Positions 9,464 through 20,824 of a stretch of DNA of 64,000 nucleotides are shown in pieces. The DNA comes from an uncultured Myxococcales bacterium (lineage in GTDB: Bacteria > Myxococcota_A > UBA9042 > CAIXZC01), in NCBI GenBank assembly GCA_903895725.1, contig CAITUV010000043.1, positions 75,298 through 139,297 on the forward strand, written 5' to 3'. Numbering within the stretch: the first letter of the stretch is position 1; the number at the start of each line of letters is the position of its first letter. The position numbers were made by a program, and so were the translations under genes. A model generated the notes under the pieces. The model was given only the letters and a program-made list of their open reading frames with translations. It had not been told where the DNA came from and did not search any database.

Positions 9464-9745
9464 ATGGCTGCTGAGAGCAAGTACGGCAAGAAGTTCACCT
9501 GTTTCGCATGCGGCTGCAAGTTCTACGATCTGCACAAGCCGGAGGCGGTGTGCCCCCGTTGCGGGACCAACCAGGCCGACCGCACCGAGGAAGAGGAAGA
9601 GTACCTCGAAGAGGAGCTGGTGGAGGAGGACCAGGTCGAGGCAGTGGACGACGAGGTCGAGGTGGATTCCACGGATGCGCTCGAAGAGGACATGCCGGAG
9701 ATGGAAGAGGATCTCGGCTACGACGAGACGGACGAGGAAGAGTAG
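9464..9745 (+). CDS. FYDLN-acid domain protein (zinc-ribbon head, acidic tail)
   Basis: 93 aa. The ATG at 9464 follows GGAGGAGA; a longer in-frame extension to 9341 lies upstream of the promoter and was rejected. Residues ~10-36 contain two CxxC knuckles (CFAC and CPRC) around the diagnostic FYDL motif, so a zinc ribbon is expected. The rest is almost entirely Glu/Asp (EEEEEYLEEEL onwards), which is the TIGR02300-type FYDLN-acid architecture. The molecular role of the family is not established. The gene ends 3 bp from the convergent pssA gene. Confidence 0.9.
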   Translation: MAAESKYGKKFTCFACGCKFYDLHKPEAVCPRCGTNQADRTEEEEEYLEEELVEEDQVEAVDDEVEVDSTDALEEDMPEMEEDLGYDETDEEE

Positions 9746-9748
9746 CTT

Positions 9749-10510
9749 TTACTCCATGGCCTTCCACTCGCGGATGTACGCCCTGACGGCCTTCTTCTCG
9801 TCGGGGGGTACCACCAGGTGCGAGAGGACCAGGTAGATCACCTGGTCGAACAGCAGGAAATCGAAGATCAGGTTGGGGTCGTCGAGGAGGAACCAGCCTC
9901 CGAAGAAGCCCACCGGCATGGACAGCAGGAAGAACCAGACGCCGAGCCGCAGCCATCCCTTGAAGCGTCGGGAATGGTGGCTGACGAAGGGGTGCGTCGA
10001 GATCATGAGCCAGGAGATCACGGCGACCATGGCCGTGGGGATGGCATAGAGCCAGACCGACACGAACCGGCCGAGGTCCTGGAAGAGGGAGGAGTTCAGC
10101 AGGGAGACCATGAACAGGGCGAAGGCGGTGCGGGGGAGGCCGATGAAGAAGCCCGGGAATTCAGCCCGTCGCACGTTGAAGCGGGCGGCCCGAACGGTCC
10201 CGACGCAGACGGGCAGGAAGCCGACGGCAGCGGCGAACCAGAGAGGGAAGCCGGCCTGGTAGTAGTAGGCGTAGAAGATCAGGAAGCCGGGGGCGATCGA
10301 GTAGGAAACCATGTCGCAGAGGTTGTCGAGCTCGCTTCCGAACTTGTTGAACTGCTTGGTCAGGCGGGCGACAAGACCGTCCAGGGCATCGAAGCCGAAG
10401 CCGGCGACGACGAGATAGCTGGCCAGGTCGAACCGGTCGTGGAAGAGAGCGACCACGGCGAGCAGGCCCGAGAGCAGGTTGCCGAGGGTGACGTAGTCCT
10501 TGAGCTTCAT
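9749..10510 (-). CDS. pssA: CDP-diacylglycerol--serine O-phosphatidyltransferase
   Basis: 253 aa integral membrane protein with about six to eight hydrophobic segments. It contains the CDP-alcohol phosphatidyltransferase signature D-G-x2-A-R-x8-G-x3-D-x3-D (DALDGLVARL, then FGSELDNLCD) near residues 41-67. The family transfers a phosphatidyl group from CDP-diacylglycerol to an alcohol. Serine specificity is inferred from the PssA-like N-terminus (TLGNLLSG) and general layout; the product would feed phosphatidylserine and phosphatidylethanolamine synthesis in the inner membrane. The start lies 7 bp after the EF-G gene, so the two are probably co-transcribed. Confidence 0.87.
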   Translation of the reverse strand: MKLKDYVTLGNLLSGLLAVVALFHDRFDLASYLVVAGFGFDALDGLVARLTKQFNKFGSELDNLCDMVSYSIAPGFLIFYAYYYQAGFPLWFAAAVGFLPVCVGTVRAARFNVRRAEFPGFFIGLPRTAFALFMVSLLNSSLFQDLGRFVSVWLYAIPTAMVAVISWLMISTHPFVSHHSRRFKGWLRLGVWFFLLSMPVGFFGGWFLLDDPNLIFDFLLFDQVIYLVLSHLVVPPDEKKAVRAYIREWKAME

Positions 10511-10517
10511 GCCTGCC

Positions 10518-12566
<2,049 letters not shown>

Positions 12567-12602
12567 GGCATCCCCCATCCGGCCGAACGAAAAAGCCGGC
12601 GT

Positions 12603-12632
12603 ATTCAACCACATGCGCGGGCCGTTCGTCAA
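12603..12632 (-). promoter_or_regulatory. Putative promoter for the EF-G to pssA operon
   Basis: The minus strand shows TTGACG (12632-12627) and TTGAAT (12608-12603), with an 18-bp spacer. Its -35 box directly abuts the -35 box of the divergent promoter at 12633. Confidence 0.45.
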
Positions 12633-12661
12633 TGGACAACTCCGTGCGTGCGTGCTATACC
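12633..12661 (+). promoter_or_regulatory. Putative promoter for the nucleoside-salvage operon
   Basis: TGGACA (12633-12638) and TATACC (12656-12661) are spaced by 17 bp; the leader to the ATG at 12693 would be about 25 nt. Confidence 0.5.
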
Positions 12662-12692
12662 GGACGACCAACCGAGGGGAGGACCGGTCGAC

Positions 12693-13991
12693 ATGTTGCT
12701 TTATGATGTGATCAAGCGGAAGCGTGACGGGTTGGAGCTGCCGGCAGCGGAAGTGGGGGAGGTGATTCACTCCTACGTTCGGGGGGAGATTCCGGACTAC
12801 CAGATGGCGGCGTTGCTGATGGCCATCTACTTCCGGGGATTCTCCACCGCGGAGCTTGCGGCCTGGGCCGGTGCGATGGTGCATTCGGGCGAGGTGATCT
12901 CGTTTCCAGGGAAGGGGCCTTACCTGGACAAGCACTCGACGGGGGGCGTCGGGGACAAGATTTCGCTCCCGCTGGCCCCGATCCTGGCGTGTCTTGGGAT
13001 TCGAGTCCCGATGATCTCGGGGCGGGGGCTGGGGCACACGGGGGGCACGCTGGACAAGCTGGAGTCGATCCCGGGGTTTCGGACGAACCTGACGGTCGAG
13101 GAGTTCCGGCGCGTCGTGGAGGAGGTCGGCTGCAGCATCATTGGCCAGACCGCCTCGCTGGCTCCGGCGGACAAGAAGCTGTATGCGCTGCGGGATGTGA
13201 CCGCCACGGTGGATTCGATTCCATTGATTGCGTCGAGCATCCTGTCGAAGAAGCGTGCCTCGGGCATTTCCGGGTTGCTGATGGACGTGAAGACCGGCTC
13301 GGGCGCGTTCATGAAGTCGTTGCCGGATTCCCGGGCGCTGGCAGTCACGCTCGTGGAGCTGGGGCGGGCGTTGGGGCTGTCCGTCAAGGCCCACATCACG
13401 GACATGTCGCAGCCGCTCGGGGTCTGGGCGGGCAATGCAGTGGAGGTGCTGGAGACGGTGCAGGTGCTTCGGGGCGAGGGACCTGCGGACACGACCCGGC
13501 TGGTCGAGGATTTTGCCGTGGAGATGGCGGTCATGGGCGGGGTCTGCGTCGATGCGCAGGAAGCGCTGCAGCGGGTGCACAACGTGGTCTCCAGCGGCGA
13601 GGCGCTGCGCCGGTTCGGCCGGATGATCGAGGCGCAGGGGGGAGATCCTCGAGTCGTGGATGACGTCTCGCTGCTGCCGACGGCCCGCGAGAGTCGGGCG
13701 CTGGTGGCCGAGCGGGCGGGGTATGTAGCGAGCGTCGATTGCGAGGTGGCCGGCCGCGCGGTGGTCGTTATGGGCGGAGGGAGGCGGCGCATCGAGGACC
13801 GCGTGGATTTCCGGGTCGGTCTCGAGGTTCATCGCCGGGTGGGAGACGTCGTGTCCGCGGGGGAGCGGCTCGTGACGGTTCACTACGACGACCCAGCGCA
13901 CCTGGACGAGGCGCTCGGGCTGTTGCGGAAGGCTTACTCGATTGGAGAGGCTCCGGTTGCGGCCCCGCTGCTGACGCACGAGGTGCTGTGA
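12693..13991 (+). CDS. pdp: Pyrimidine-nucleoside (thymidine) phosphorylase
   Basis: 432 aa, the usual length for the family. GAGGGGAGG precedes the ATG at 12693. It carries the phosphate-binding [11 protein letters not shown], the family signature [17 protein letters not shown], and [21 protein letters not shown] and [11 protein letters not shown] motifs. The enzyme splits pyrimidine (deoxy)nucleosides with phosphate into base and (deoxy)ribose-1-phosphate in the cytoplasm. Overall resemblance is closer to Bacillus-type Pdp, which accepts uridine as well as thymidine, than to E. coli DeoA, but the specificity is not certain. The nucleoside transporter follows after 1 bp and purine phosphorylase after that, forming a salvage operon. 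Confidence 0.92.
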   Translation: MLLYDVIKRKRDGLELPAAEVGEVIHSYVRGEIPDYQMAALLMAIYFRGFSTAELAAWAGAMVHSGEVISFPGKGPYLDKHSTGGVGDKISLPLAPILACLGIRVPMISGRGLGHTGGTLDKLESIPGFRTNLTVEEFRRVVEEVGCSIIGQTASLAPADKKLYALRDVTATVDSIPLIASSILSKKRASGISGLLMDVKTGSGAFMKSLPDSRALAVTLVELGRALGLSVKAHITDMSQPLGVWAGNAVEVLETVQVLRGEGPADTTRLVEDFAVEMAVMGGVCVDAQEALQRVHNVVSSGEALRRFGRMIEAQGGDPRVVDDVSLLPTARESRALVAERAGYVASVDCEVAGRAVVVMGGGRRRIEDRVDFRVGLEVHRRVGDVVSAGERLVTVHYDDPAHLDEALGLLRKAYSIGEAPVAAPLLTHEVL

Positions 13992-13992
13992 G

Positions 13993-15270
13993 ATGGAGGC
14001 CGTCGCTTCGAGGATGATCCCGCTTCTCGGCTATGGTCTGATGATCGGGCTGCTGGTGCTGATGTCCTCGGATCGCAAGCGGATTTCCTGGTCGGTGCTG
14101 GGGTGGGGGGCGATGCTCCAGCTGGGGCTGGCGGCCGTGATGCTGCTGACGCCGGTGGGGGCGAAGTTCTTTGCCGGGGTGAATCGGGTCGTGCTGGATC
14201 TGTTGGCATTCACGGGCGAAGGTACCCGGTTTCTGGTGGGCGAGTTCGGCAAGGGGGACATCGCGCAGCCGCTGCATTGCTTCCTGTTCCTGGTGCTGCC
14301 CACGATCGTGTTCTTCTCGTCGCTGATGGCGGTGCTCTATCACCTGCGGGTGATGGAGTGGGTGATTTCCGGGATGGCCTGGGTGCTGCGCAAGACGCTG
14401 CGGATTTCGGCCGCCGAGGCAATGAACGCGGCGGCCAACGTGTTCGTGGGGCACACGGAGGCCCCGTTGGTGATCCGGCCCTACCTGGAGCGGCTGACGC
14501 CATCCGAGCTCATGGCGGTGATGGTTTCGGGGTTCGCAACCATGGCCGGCGGCGTGATCGTGGCCTACTCGGTGATGCTCGCTCCCCACCTGTCGGACGT
14601 GGCGGGCCATCTCCTGGCAGCCAGTCTGATGAACGCTCCGATGTCGCTCGTGGCCGCCAAGATCCTGTTCCCCGAGACCGGGACTCCGGAGACGCTGTCC
14701 GGGGCCCGGGCGGACCGGGGGGAGCGGGATGCCAACGTGGTCGGGGCGGCCGCTCGAGGGGCGGCCGAGGGAGCGGTGCTCTTCATCAACGTGGCGGCCA
14801 TGCTGCTGGCGTTCATTGCCCTCGTGGCGCTGGTCAATGCGTTGGTGTCGGGGGGCCTGTCGTGGTTCGGAGTCGAGCGGTACGGTGCCGACGGAAGGCC
14901 GGATGCGCTGCAGTGGGCCGGGGGATGGCTCTTCTCCCCGCTGGCGTGGCTTTGCGGAGTGGAATGGCAGTCGGCCCCGGAGGTGGGGAGGCTGCTGGCC
15001 CAGAAGTTGATTCTGAACGAGTTCGTGGCGTACGGTGATCTGACCGCACTGCTGAAGGGCGGGAGCGGGCTCTCGGTTCGGGACGCCACGATTGCCGTGT
15101 ATGCGCTGTGCGGATTTGCAAACATTTCGTCGATTGCCATCCAGGTGGGTGGGATCGGCAGCCTGGCCCCGGGACAGAAGGGCAACCTGGTGCGTTTCGG
15201 GGTGAAGGCGATGGTGGGCGGTTTCCTGGCGAGTTGTCTTTCGGCATCCGCCGCCGCATTGTTCCTGTAG
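13993..15270 (+). CDS. nupC: Concentrative nucleoside transporter (CNT/NupC family)
   Basis: 425 aa, polytopic. It shows the CNT core: [17 protein letters not shown] and the C-terminal motif [20 protein letters not shown]. Family members import nucleosides by symport with H+ or Na+ across the inner membrane. The start is 1 bp after the upstream phosphorylase, so expression is coupled. Together with the two flanking phosphorylases it supplies and cleaves both purine and pyrimidine nucleosides. The central stretch around residues 220-300 is longer and less conserved than in E. coli NupC. Confidence 0.92.
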   Translation: MEAVASRMIPLLGYGLMIGLLVLMSSDRKRISWSVLGWGAMLQLGLAAVMLLTPVGAKFFAGVNRVVLDLLAFTGEGTRFLVGEFGKGDIAQPLHCFLFLVLPTIVFFSSLMAVLYHLRVMEWVISGMAWVLRKTLRISAAEAMNAAANVFVGHTEAPLVIRPYLERLTPSELMAVMVSGFATMAGGVIVAYSVMLAPHLSDVAGHLLAASLMNAPMSLVAAKILFPETGTPETLSGARADRGERDANVVGAAARGAAEGAVLFINVAAMLLAFIALVALVNALVSGGLSWFGVERYGADGRPDALQWAGGWLFSPLAWLCGVEWQSAPEVGRLLAQKLILNEFVAYGDLTALLKGGSGLSVRDATIAVYALCGFANISSIAIQVGGIGSLAPGQKGNLVRFGVKAMVGGFLASCLSASAAALFL

Positions 15271-15284
15271 AGAGGAGGTCGGAG

Positions 15285-16124
15285 ATGGACTGGTTTGAGA
15301 AGTGCTCGCAGGCGGCGGAATATCTGAGGAAGAGGCTGAGCTCGGTTCCGAGGGTGGCCGTGGTACTGGGGAGCGGGCTGGGCTTCCTGGAGTCGCAGGT
15401 GGAAGGGCCAACGACGATCGAATACGTGGATATTCCCGGCTTTGCCGTGTCGACGGTACCGGGGCATAGCGGGCGGCTCGTGGTGGGGACGCTGTCCGGA
15501 ACGCCGGTGATGCTGTTCTGCGGGAGGGTCCACCTGTACGAGGGACATCCGCCGCAAGTCGTGACGATGCAGGTGCGGACGGCGGGGCTGTTGGGGGTCA
15601 AGGCGGTTCTGCTCACCAACGCGGCCGGGGGGCTGGACCCGTTGTGGACCCCCGGGGAGATCATGCTCATCACAGACCACATCAACCTCCAGGGGGTCAA
15701 CGTGCTGTGCGGACCTCAGGAACCCCGCTTCGGAGAACGGTTCGTCGATCTTACCGATGCCTACGACGCGGAGCTGCGGACGCTGGTGAGGCGGCATGCC
15801 CGACAGGCCGGATTCTCGCTGCGCGAGGGGGTCTACCTGGGCCTTCTCGGGCCGAGCTACGAAACGCGGGCCGAGATCCGCATGTTTCGGCAGTGGGGTG
15901 TGGATGCGGTCGGGATGTCCACCGTGCAGGAGGCGATTGCGGCCCGCCAGCTCGGAATGAAGGTGCTGGGATTCTCGGTCGTAACGAACCTGGCGGCCGG
16001 GGTGTCGGCTGGCAAGCTGTCCCATGACGAGGTCAAGGAAACGGCCGGGCGAGTGCAGAAGCGGTTCTCCCAGCTGCTGGCCGCGTCGGTGGGGATCGTG
16101 GATCAGGCCGTTCGCACTCGGTGA
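15285..16124 (+). CDS. punA: Purine-nucleoside phosphorylase, trimeric type
   Basis: 279 aa. The ATG at 15285 follows GAGAGGAGG. Recognisable features are the phosphate loop VVLGSGLGFLE, GRVHLYEGH with the conserved phosphate-site His, LTNAAGGLDP, GLLGPSYETRAE, GMSTVQEAIAA with the base-site Glu, and TNLAAGVSAGKLSHDEV with the base-site Asn. These mark the low-molecular-mass trimeric PNP that cleaves inosine and guanosine to base and (deoxy)ribose-1-phosphate. It is the last gene of the salvage operon, 14 bp after the transporter. Confidence 0.93.
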   Translation: MDWFEKCSQAAEYLRKRLSSVPRVAVVLGSGLGFLESQVEGPTTIEYVDIPGFAVSTVPGHSGRLVVGTLSGTPVMLFCGRVHLYEGHPPQVVTMQVRTAGLLGVKAVLLTNAAGGLDPLWTPGEIMLITDHINLQGVNVLCGPQEPRFGERFVDLTDAYDAELRTLVRRHARQAGFSLREGVYLGLLGPSYETRAEIRMFRQWGVDAVGMSTVQEAIAARQLGMKVLGFSVVTNLAAGVSAGKLSHDEVKETAGRVQKRFSQLLAASVGIVDQAVRTR

Positions 16125-16135
16125 TCGCTCCTTTC

Positions 16136-16148
16136 GAAGAACTTCTTC
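16136..16148. promoter_or_regulatory. 13-bp perfect palindrome between the PNP and response-regulator genes
   Basis: GAAGAA-C-TTCTTC is a perfect 6-1-6 dyad, 11 bp downstream of the PNP stop and about 20 bp upstream of the putative -35 at 16167. It could be an operator or part of a weak terminator; nothing else supports either role. Confidence 0.25.
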
Positions 16149-16166
16149 CAGGCAGAGAAATACTCC

Positions 16167-16196
16167 TTGTTTCGTCCCGCCCGGGCGTGGTATCGT
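16167..16196 (+). promoter_or_regulatory. Putative promoter for the response regulator at 16218
   Basis: TTGTTT (16167-16172) and TATCGT (16191-16196) are 18 bp apart. The predicted leader is only about 15 nt but still contains the GAGGAGG ribosome site. Confidence 0.35.
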
Positions 16197-16217
16197 CAGG
16201 GTTGAGGAGGTTCTACC

Positions 16218-16646
16218 ATGGATCTGACCAATTTGAAGCCGGCCCGGATCATGCTGGTCGAGGACTCGGAAGGTGACGTTTACATCTTCAAGAGGGCTGT
16301 TGCCGACGCCAAGCTTTTGAATGAGGTAATAGCTTTCAGGGATGGGAGGGAGGCCATCAAGTATCTTCAAGACGAGAAGAACGAGATGCCAGGCATAATT
16401 TTCCTCGACATCAACATGCCGATGGTGTCGGGATTCGATGTACTGAAGCAGGTGAAAAACATCGAGCGTCTTTCTCGAATTCCTGTGGTCATGCTGACGA
16501 TATCGCAGGAGGAAGAGGACATCATCCGGTCGTACGACTACGGTGCGGTGTCGTTCATCACCAAGACCGTCCGTCCGGAGAACCTCCTGGACATCGTGTC
16601 GGCGTCGCCCGGGCTGCAGTTCGTGATTTACGAAGCCGCACGCTAG
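16218..16646 (+). CDS. Single-domain response regulator (Rcp1-like)
   Basis: 142 aa, only a receiver domain. The acidic pocket is E15/D16, the phospho-acceptor is Asp64 (FLDINMP), and the switch Thr94 and Lys116 are present. The opening LVEDSEGDVYIFKRA and the insert DEKNEMPGIIFLD are typical of the Rcp1 type that partners SHDLQEP-class histidine kinases. No output domain is present, so it probably acts as a phosphate shuttle or by protein contact. The kinase gene follows 61 bp later in the same direction. Its codon use is slightly less GC-rich than that of its neighbours. Its signalling input is unknown. Confidence 0.9.
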   Translation: MDLTNLKPARIMLVEDSEGDVYIFKRAVADAKLLNEVIAFRDGREAIKYLQDEKNEMPGIIFLDINMPMVSGFDVLKQVKNIERLSRIPVVMLTISQEEEDIIRSYDYGAVSFITKTVRPENLLDIVSASPGLQFVIYEAAR

Positions 16647-16707
16647 CTCTTTTCCTGATCCGTGGCAGTGACAGCGTCCGTGCCAACGGCGCCTTTCGGG
16701 GACTTGC

Positions 16708-18783
16708 ATGTCGACCGAGCGAAGCAGTGGTGTGGGAGTGACGACGAGTGGCGGCAGCACGGCCACCTCCGATGACATCGTCGGTGTGCAGTTCAGGCGT
16801 CCGATGGTGGTCATCGTCGACGATGAGCCTGCGATTCTGGATTTCCTGGAAGGGTGTCTGAGCGACGGGGGATATGACATCCGGACGTGTGGGAATGCGT
16901 TTGAGGCTTTGGACCTGATTTCCCGGCGGAGGCCCGAGGTCGCTCTGGTCGACCTGAAGATGCCGGGGATGAGCGGCATGGAGCTGATGAGGACGGCCCG
17001 GACGGATTCTCCGTTCACGTCGTTCATCGTCATCACGGGGCACACGACGATTGACTCGGTGTTGGAGGCCATCCGGCAGGGTGTCCACGACTACCTGACC
17101 AAGCCGTTTTCTTCCTCGGACACGGTTCGGCTGGTCGTTCGCAACGCCGTGGAGAAGCACAATCTGACCTGGCAGATCCGGGTCCAGGCGATGATTACCG
17201 GGATGTTGCTCCGCCTGGCGGAGACGTCCTGCGTCGGAGAGGGGCGGGAGGTTTTCTTCGGCAAGGTTCGCGAAGTGTTCATTCGGCTGCTCGATGCCAC
17301 GGCCGTGGGCGTGGTGTACCGGGACGGAGAGAAGCCGGTCAGCGTGGTCGACGCTCGGGCCCCGCTGGCGCGTGACGCCGTCGCGATGCTCGAGGAGCGG
17401 GCCTCCGGGATCCTGGGCGTGGACGGGGGGCAGGTGGACCGGCGGGTCGTGTTGACGTCGGAGGACATCACGGCACCGACGATCCAGCGGATGGAAACCA
17501 TCCTGGACATGAAGATCGGGGCGGAAGGCGCTCCGGAAGCGGTGCTGATGATCGGGCATCACCATCCCCGAGCGTTTTCCAAGGATGCCGTGAAGATCGC
17601 TGCGCTGGTGGCTCGCAACATCAGCCTCATCGTTCAGCAGCAGAAGGCAGGGGCGGGGCACGAGGACCAGATGATCGTGGACCTCCTGCACCACATGAAG
17701 GACGGCGTGGTCCTGATGGACCGGAGCTTCCGGGTGCGGTATGCCAACCCGCAGGTGCGGCGGCTCCTGGGCCTGACGGACGACACGCCCCTCGACCAGG
17801 TCCGGGAGGCGCTGGCTGCGGCAGACCCGGCACTGGTCACGCAGCGGACGCCCAAGAGCTTCACGAGCGCGCTGCAGAAGCAGATTGCCATGCGGATGGC
17901 GGAGGAGGAGAGATTCTTCGACGTCGAGGCTTACAACTTCTACACTCCGGCGAAGGTGGGATACCGGGCGATACTGTTCCGGGACGTGAGCCACCTGCGT
18001 CGGGAGACGCGCAAGGTGGAACGTCTCAACAAGCGGCTCAAGGATCTCAATGAGGAGCTGACTGAGCGGAATCAGCGTCTGGAGGCGCTGATCCGCGAGT
18101 TGGACAACTTCGCCTATATCGCGTCCCACGACCTCCAGGAGCCGTTCCGCCACATCGAGATCTTTGCTCAGTTCCTCGAGCGGGACCTGTCGGGAGACAA
18201 TGAGTTGCCCAGCGAAGTCTCGTACTACCTCGGCCAGATCCGGCAGAACGTGGAGATTGCCAAGCGTCTGTTGTCGGACTTGCGGACCCTGTCGCGCATC
18301 ACGCGAATGCAGAACCCGCATCGGGACTGCTCGCTCGTGGAGCTTGTCGAGGAGGTGCTCGAGCGGTTCGCCTCGACCATGGAGCAGAATGGGGGGCAGG
18401 TGACCGTCGGGCCCATGCCCGCGGTGCGGTGCGACCCGATCAAGCTCAAGGAAGTGTTCCATAATCTGATCTCGAATGCTTTCAAGTACAACGAATCCAA
18501 CCCGCCGATTGTGGAGGTGGATGCCAGCGAGGAAGCGGGGGTGGTGACGGTGTCGGTCAAGGACAACGGCATCGGCATCGCTCCGGAATATCACGAGTAC
18601 GTGTTCCAGCCCTGCCGGCGGATTCCGTTCAAGGAAGAGACCCGGGGGTCCGGCCTCGGGCTTGCCATCGTCAAGAAGGTGGTGGAGGAGCACGGTGGCA
18701 AGATCTGGCTCGAGTCTGCCCCCGGACAGGGGAGCACGTTCCGCTTCACGCTGCCCGCCGCGGGGCAGCCGGTCAAGGCGTAG
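16708..18783 (+). CDS. Hybrid histidine kinase: REC - GAF-like - PAS - coiled coil - HisKA - HATPase
   Basis: 691 aa and no transmembrane segments, so cytoplasmic. The N-terminal receiver (residues ~33-150) has D38/D39, phospho-acceptor Asp82 and Lys132. Residues ~160-310 resemble a degenerate GAF domain and ~322-430 a PAS domain. A coiled coil (~432-465) leads into the phospho-His474 in ASHDLQEPFR. The ATPase domain has an N-box (FHNLISNAFKYN), DNGIGIAP and GSGLGLAIVKK. This kinase class is typified by phytochrome kinases paired with Rcp-type regulators, but no bilin-binding region is seen here. An N-terminal receiver suggests it is itself downstream of another kinase. Only a weak ribosome site precedes the ATG. 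The 3' end overlaps the convergent gene by 11 bp. Confidence 0.88.
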   Translation: MSTERSSGVGVTTSGGSTATSDDIVGVQFRRPMVVIVDDEPAILDFLEGCLSDGGYDIRTCGNAFEALDLISRRRPEVALVDLKMPGMSGMELMRTARTDSPFTSFIVITGHTTIDSVLEAIRQGVHDYLTKPFSSSDTVRLVVRNAVEKHNLTWQIRVQAMITGMLLRLAETSCVGEGREVFFGKVREVFIRLLDATAVGVVYRDGEKPVSVVDARAPLARDAVAMLEERASGILGVDGGQVDRRVVLTSEDITAPTIQRMETILDMKIGAEGAPEAVLMIGHHHPRAFSKDAVKIAALVARNISLIVQQQKAGAGHEDQMIVDLLHHMKDGVVLMDRSFRVRYANPQVRRLLGLTDDTPLDQVREALAAADPALVTQRTPKSFTSALQKQIAMRMAEEERFFDVEAYNFYTPAKVGYRAILFRDVSHLRRETRKVERLNKRLKDLNEELTERNQRLEALIRELDNFAYIASHDLQEPFRHIEIFAQFLERDLSGDNELPSEVSYYLGQIRQNVEIAKRLLSDLRTLSRITRMQNPHRDCSLVELVEEVLERFASTMEQNGGQVTVGPMPAVRCDPIKLKEVFHNLISNAFKYNESNPPIVEVDASEEAGVVTVSVKDNGIGIAPEYHEYVFQPCRRIPFKEETRGSGLGLAIVKKVVEEHGGKIWLESAPGQGSTFRFTLPAAGQPVKA

Positions 18784-20824
18784 GGACCGGTACGAAGAGT
18801 ATCGGGACCCTGCCGTCATCGAGAAAACGCAGCCAGGGAGAATCGGGGCGAGCCGGCTCAACCGGTGGCCGCAATGAGGCGTGAGTCGTCGAGGCGGGCC
18901 CGGCGATTGGCCTGCCCGGGAGCGGGGCGGGCGGTGCGAGCGTGAAGGACCGCTCCAGTGTCGGCGGGGTGGCCGAGACGGCCGTACGCAGGGTGCACCT
19001 GCCGGCGCTTTCTTCGCGCGGGAGGGGCAGCACCGGCACGAGTCCGACGAGCGAGAAGGCAAGCGACTGCTGATAAGTGAGAGAGCCCGGGAGCGGGCGG
19101 GGGCCCGGTCTGGCCGGGTCGAGGAACGGCTGGAGAAGGTGGGTCCCCGGGGTTCCCGGAAGCGACGCCGAGCCGGGGGTGGCCAAAGCAGCCGTTCCGG
19201 TCAGCTCATAGGAGGAGACGGTGGCGGCGGGGGCTGCTGCCTCGCGGACGGTGAAGCCCGGTCCGAGCACGCGGGATGCCAGCCCCAGCGCACCGTCGGG
19301 CCGGTTGGCCTCCGCCATCGCGATGAACGGGCTTGCTGCCCCGGTGGCGGTCAAGGAGAATCGAACGGTCAACTCGCCGGCGGTCCCCTCCACCTGGGCA
19401 GAGAACCGGACCTCGGCGGCCGGGCCGCTCAGCAGGGAGCGGGCCGTCTCCATCCGATTCCTGCGGCCCGGCTCGAGGATCAGCAGCGTGGCCTCTGGGG
19501 CTTCGTGGAGCACCGGTGTCATCTCCATCCGGGCCGAATCCAGGAAGAAGGTGCCTGACGGGGATGGAATCTCCACCCAGACCCGGTCAATGCGGGATAG
19601 GGCCGGCGGGCCAGGAAGCGAGACCGGCGACGCTGGAGGCGGGCCGGCGATGGTCAGGACCAGACGGGGGGAGGACTCGAAGTGCCGCGCCAGGCGGACG
19701 GCCAGCAGAGCCGCTTCAAGCGGTGTGGCCTGCCTCGATGCGGCGACAAGCTCGATCGGGCGCGGAAGGGGGAACCGGTCGGCAGCCAGCGGAACAGGCA
19801 TGAGGAGGAGCAGGGATCTCAGTCGCGAGAACGCCTGGAAGACCCGGAGCGATTCTCCGTCCGGAGCCGATTCCGGAGGCAGAGCCGCGGCCAACAGCCT
19901 ACCCATCGAGGGGGAATCCAGGGGGGCGGCGCTGGACGGCCGTTCCGGGCCTTTCGAGGCGAGGTCTGCAGGCGGCGGGTCGACCTGGCCTTCGGTACCC
20001 GGGGGGGCAGAAGCGCCTGCCGACGGTGCGGGCGGCGGTTCGGCCGACGGTGCGGGCGGCGGGTCGGCCGACGGTGCGGGCGGCGGCGCGAGGGCTTCGA
20101 TCAGGGGGGCCAGGAGCGCCTCCCAGCTTTCGGCTGTCGATACCAGCAGCCTGGGCCGGTCGTCGGGCAAGGGGGAGCCGGGGGGGGCGGAGAGCGGAGG
20201 CAGGTCCGCTGCAGTCCAGGAGTAGACCGAGTCGGCTCGCTCGAGCAGGGGCTCGGCTGCCACGAGGCTCCGGGTATCTCCCAGCGCCAGCCAGTCGAAA
20301 TGGGAGCGTCCCGGGACCCGCACCGTGAGGGTGGCGGAACGAGTCGGGAGCTCGGAGGCCAGCTCGGCAAGGTATTCGAAGTGGCCGGTGCGGGGAGTCT
20401 TGTCGACGATCTCGTACTCGAGAAGAGTGACGACGCCCGGCTCCACCGCGACGAAGCTCACGACCACTTCGGTGAGTGAGGAGAAGGCGGGGCATTGGGC
20501 CGCGGCATCCGGAACGGAGGTGTTGAGGGCCCGGGACGGGGCGTCGAGGACCGTGCCGTTGGGGAGGAGGGTGGCTGCCTTGAGAATGCCCAGCTCCTGG
20601 GTGGCCCGTTCGAATCGGATGCGGGGGTCGGCCAGGGCCTGGGTGGCGAAGAGGGAATCGAGGCGCGTCTCCACTCGAACCCGCTGCCTGACGATGCCAT
20701 CATGTCCAATGGTTATCGTTAGTTGGCGAGAAATAACTGAACCATCGCTCGAATATCCGGTCCAGGGGGCCAGGAGGCTCAGGACGAGGGTGGCGAACGC
20801 GACGAGTATGGGGGTGCGGTTCAT
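18773..20824 (-). CDS. DUF3857-type secreted protein lacking a transglutaminase triad
   Basis: 683 aa. The ATG at 20824 overlaps the upstream stop in an ATGA junction, so translation is coupled. A signal peptide covers residues 1-25. The next ~200 residues resemble DUF3857 (QLTITIGHDGIVRQRVRVET, LEYEIVDKTPRTGHFEYLAEL). A Pro/Ala/Ser linker with three PPPAPSA-type repeats lies at about 20030-20095. The remaining ~350 residues contain no Cys-His-Asp transglutaminase arrangement like that of its partner gene. The function is unknown; it is likely periplasmic and paired with the protein at 20821-22785. An in-frame extension upstream of 20824 lies inside the partner gene and is not a better start. 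Confidence 0.8.
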   Translation of the reverse strand: MNRTPILVAFATLVLSLLAPWTGYSSDGSVISRQLTITIGHDGIVRQRVRVETRLDSLFATQALADPRIRFERATQELGILKAATLLPNGTVLDAPSRALNTSVPDAAAQCPAFSSLTEVVVSFVAVEPGVVTLLEYEIVDKTPRTGHFEYLAELASELPTRSATLTVRVPGRSHFDWLALGDTRSLVAAEPLLERADSVYSWTAADLPPLSAPPGSPLPDDRPRLLVSTAESWEALLAPLIEALAPPPAPSADPPPAPSAEPPPAPSAGASAPPGTEGQVDPPPADLASKGPERPSSAAPLDSPSMGRLLAAALPPESAPDGESLRVFQAFSRLRSLLLLMPVPLAADRFPLPRPIELVAASRQATPLEAALLAVRLARHFESSPRLVLTIAGPPPASPVSLPGPPALSRIDRVWVEIPSPSGTFFLDSARMEMTPVLHEAPEATLLILEPGRRNRMETARSLLSGPAAEVRFSAQVEGTAGELTVRFSLTATGAASPFIAMAEANRPDGALGLASRVLGPGFTVREAAAPAATVSSYELTGTAALATPGSASLPGTPGTHLLQPFLDPARPGPRPLPGSLTYQQSLAFSLVGLVPVLPLPREESAGRCTLRTAVSATPPTLERSFTLAPPAPLPGRPIAGPASTTHASLRPPVEPARPDSPWLRFLDDGRVPILFVPVPTP

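Noticed and set aside
12567..13979. Upstream in-frame extension of the EF-G gene to 13979
   Set aside because: It runs antisense through the pyrimidine phosphorylase gene; EF-G homology begins at 12566-12578.
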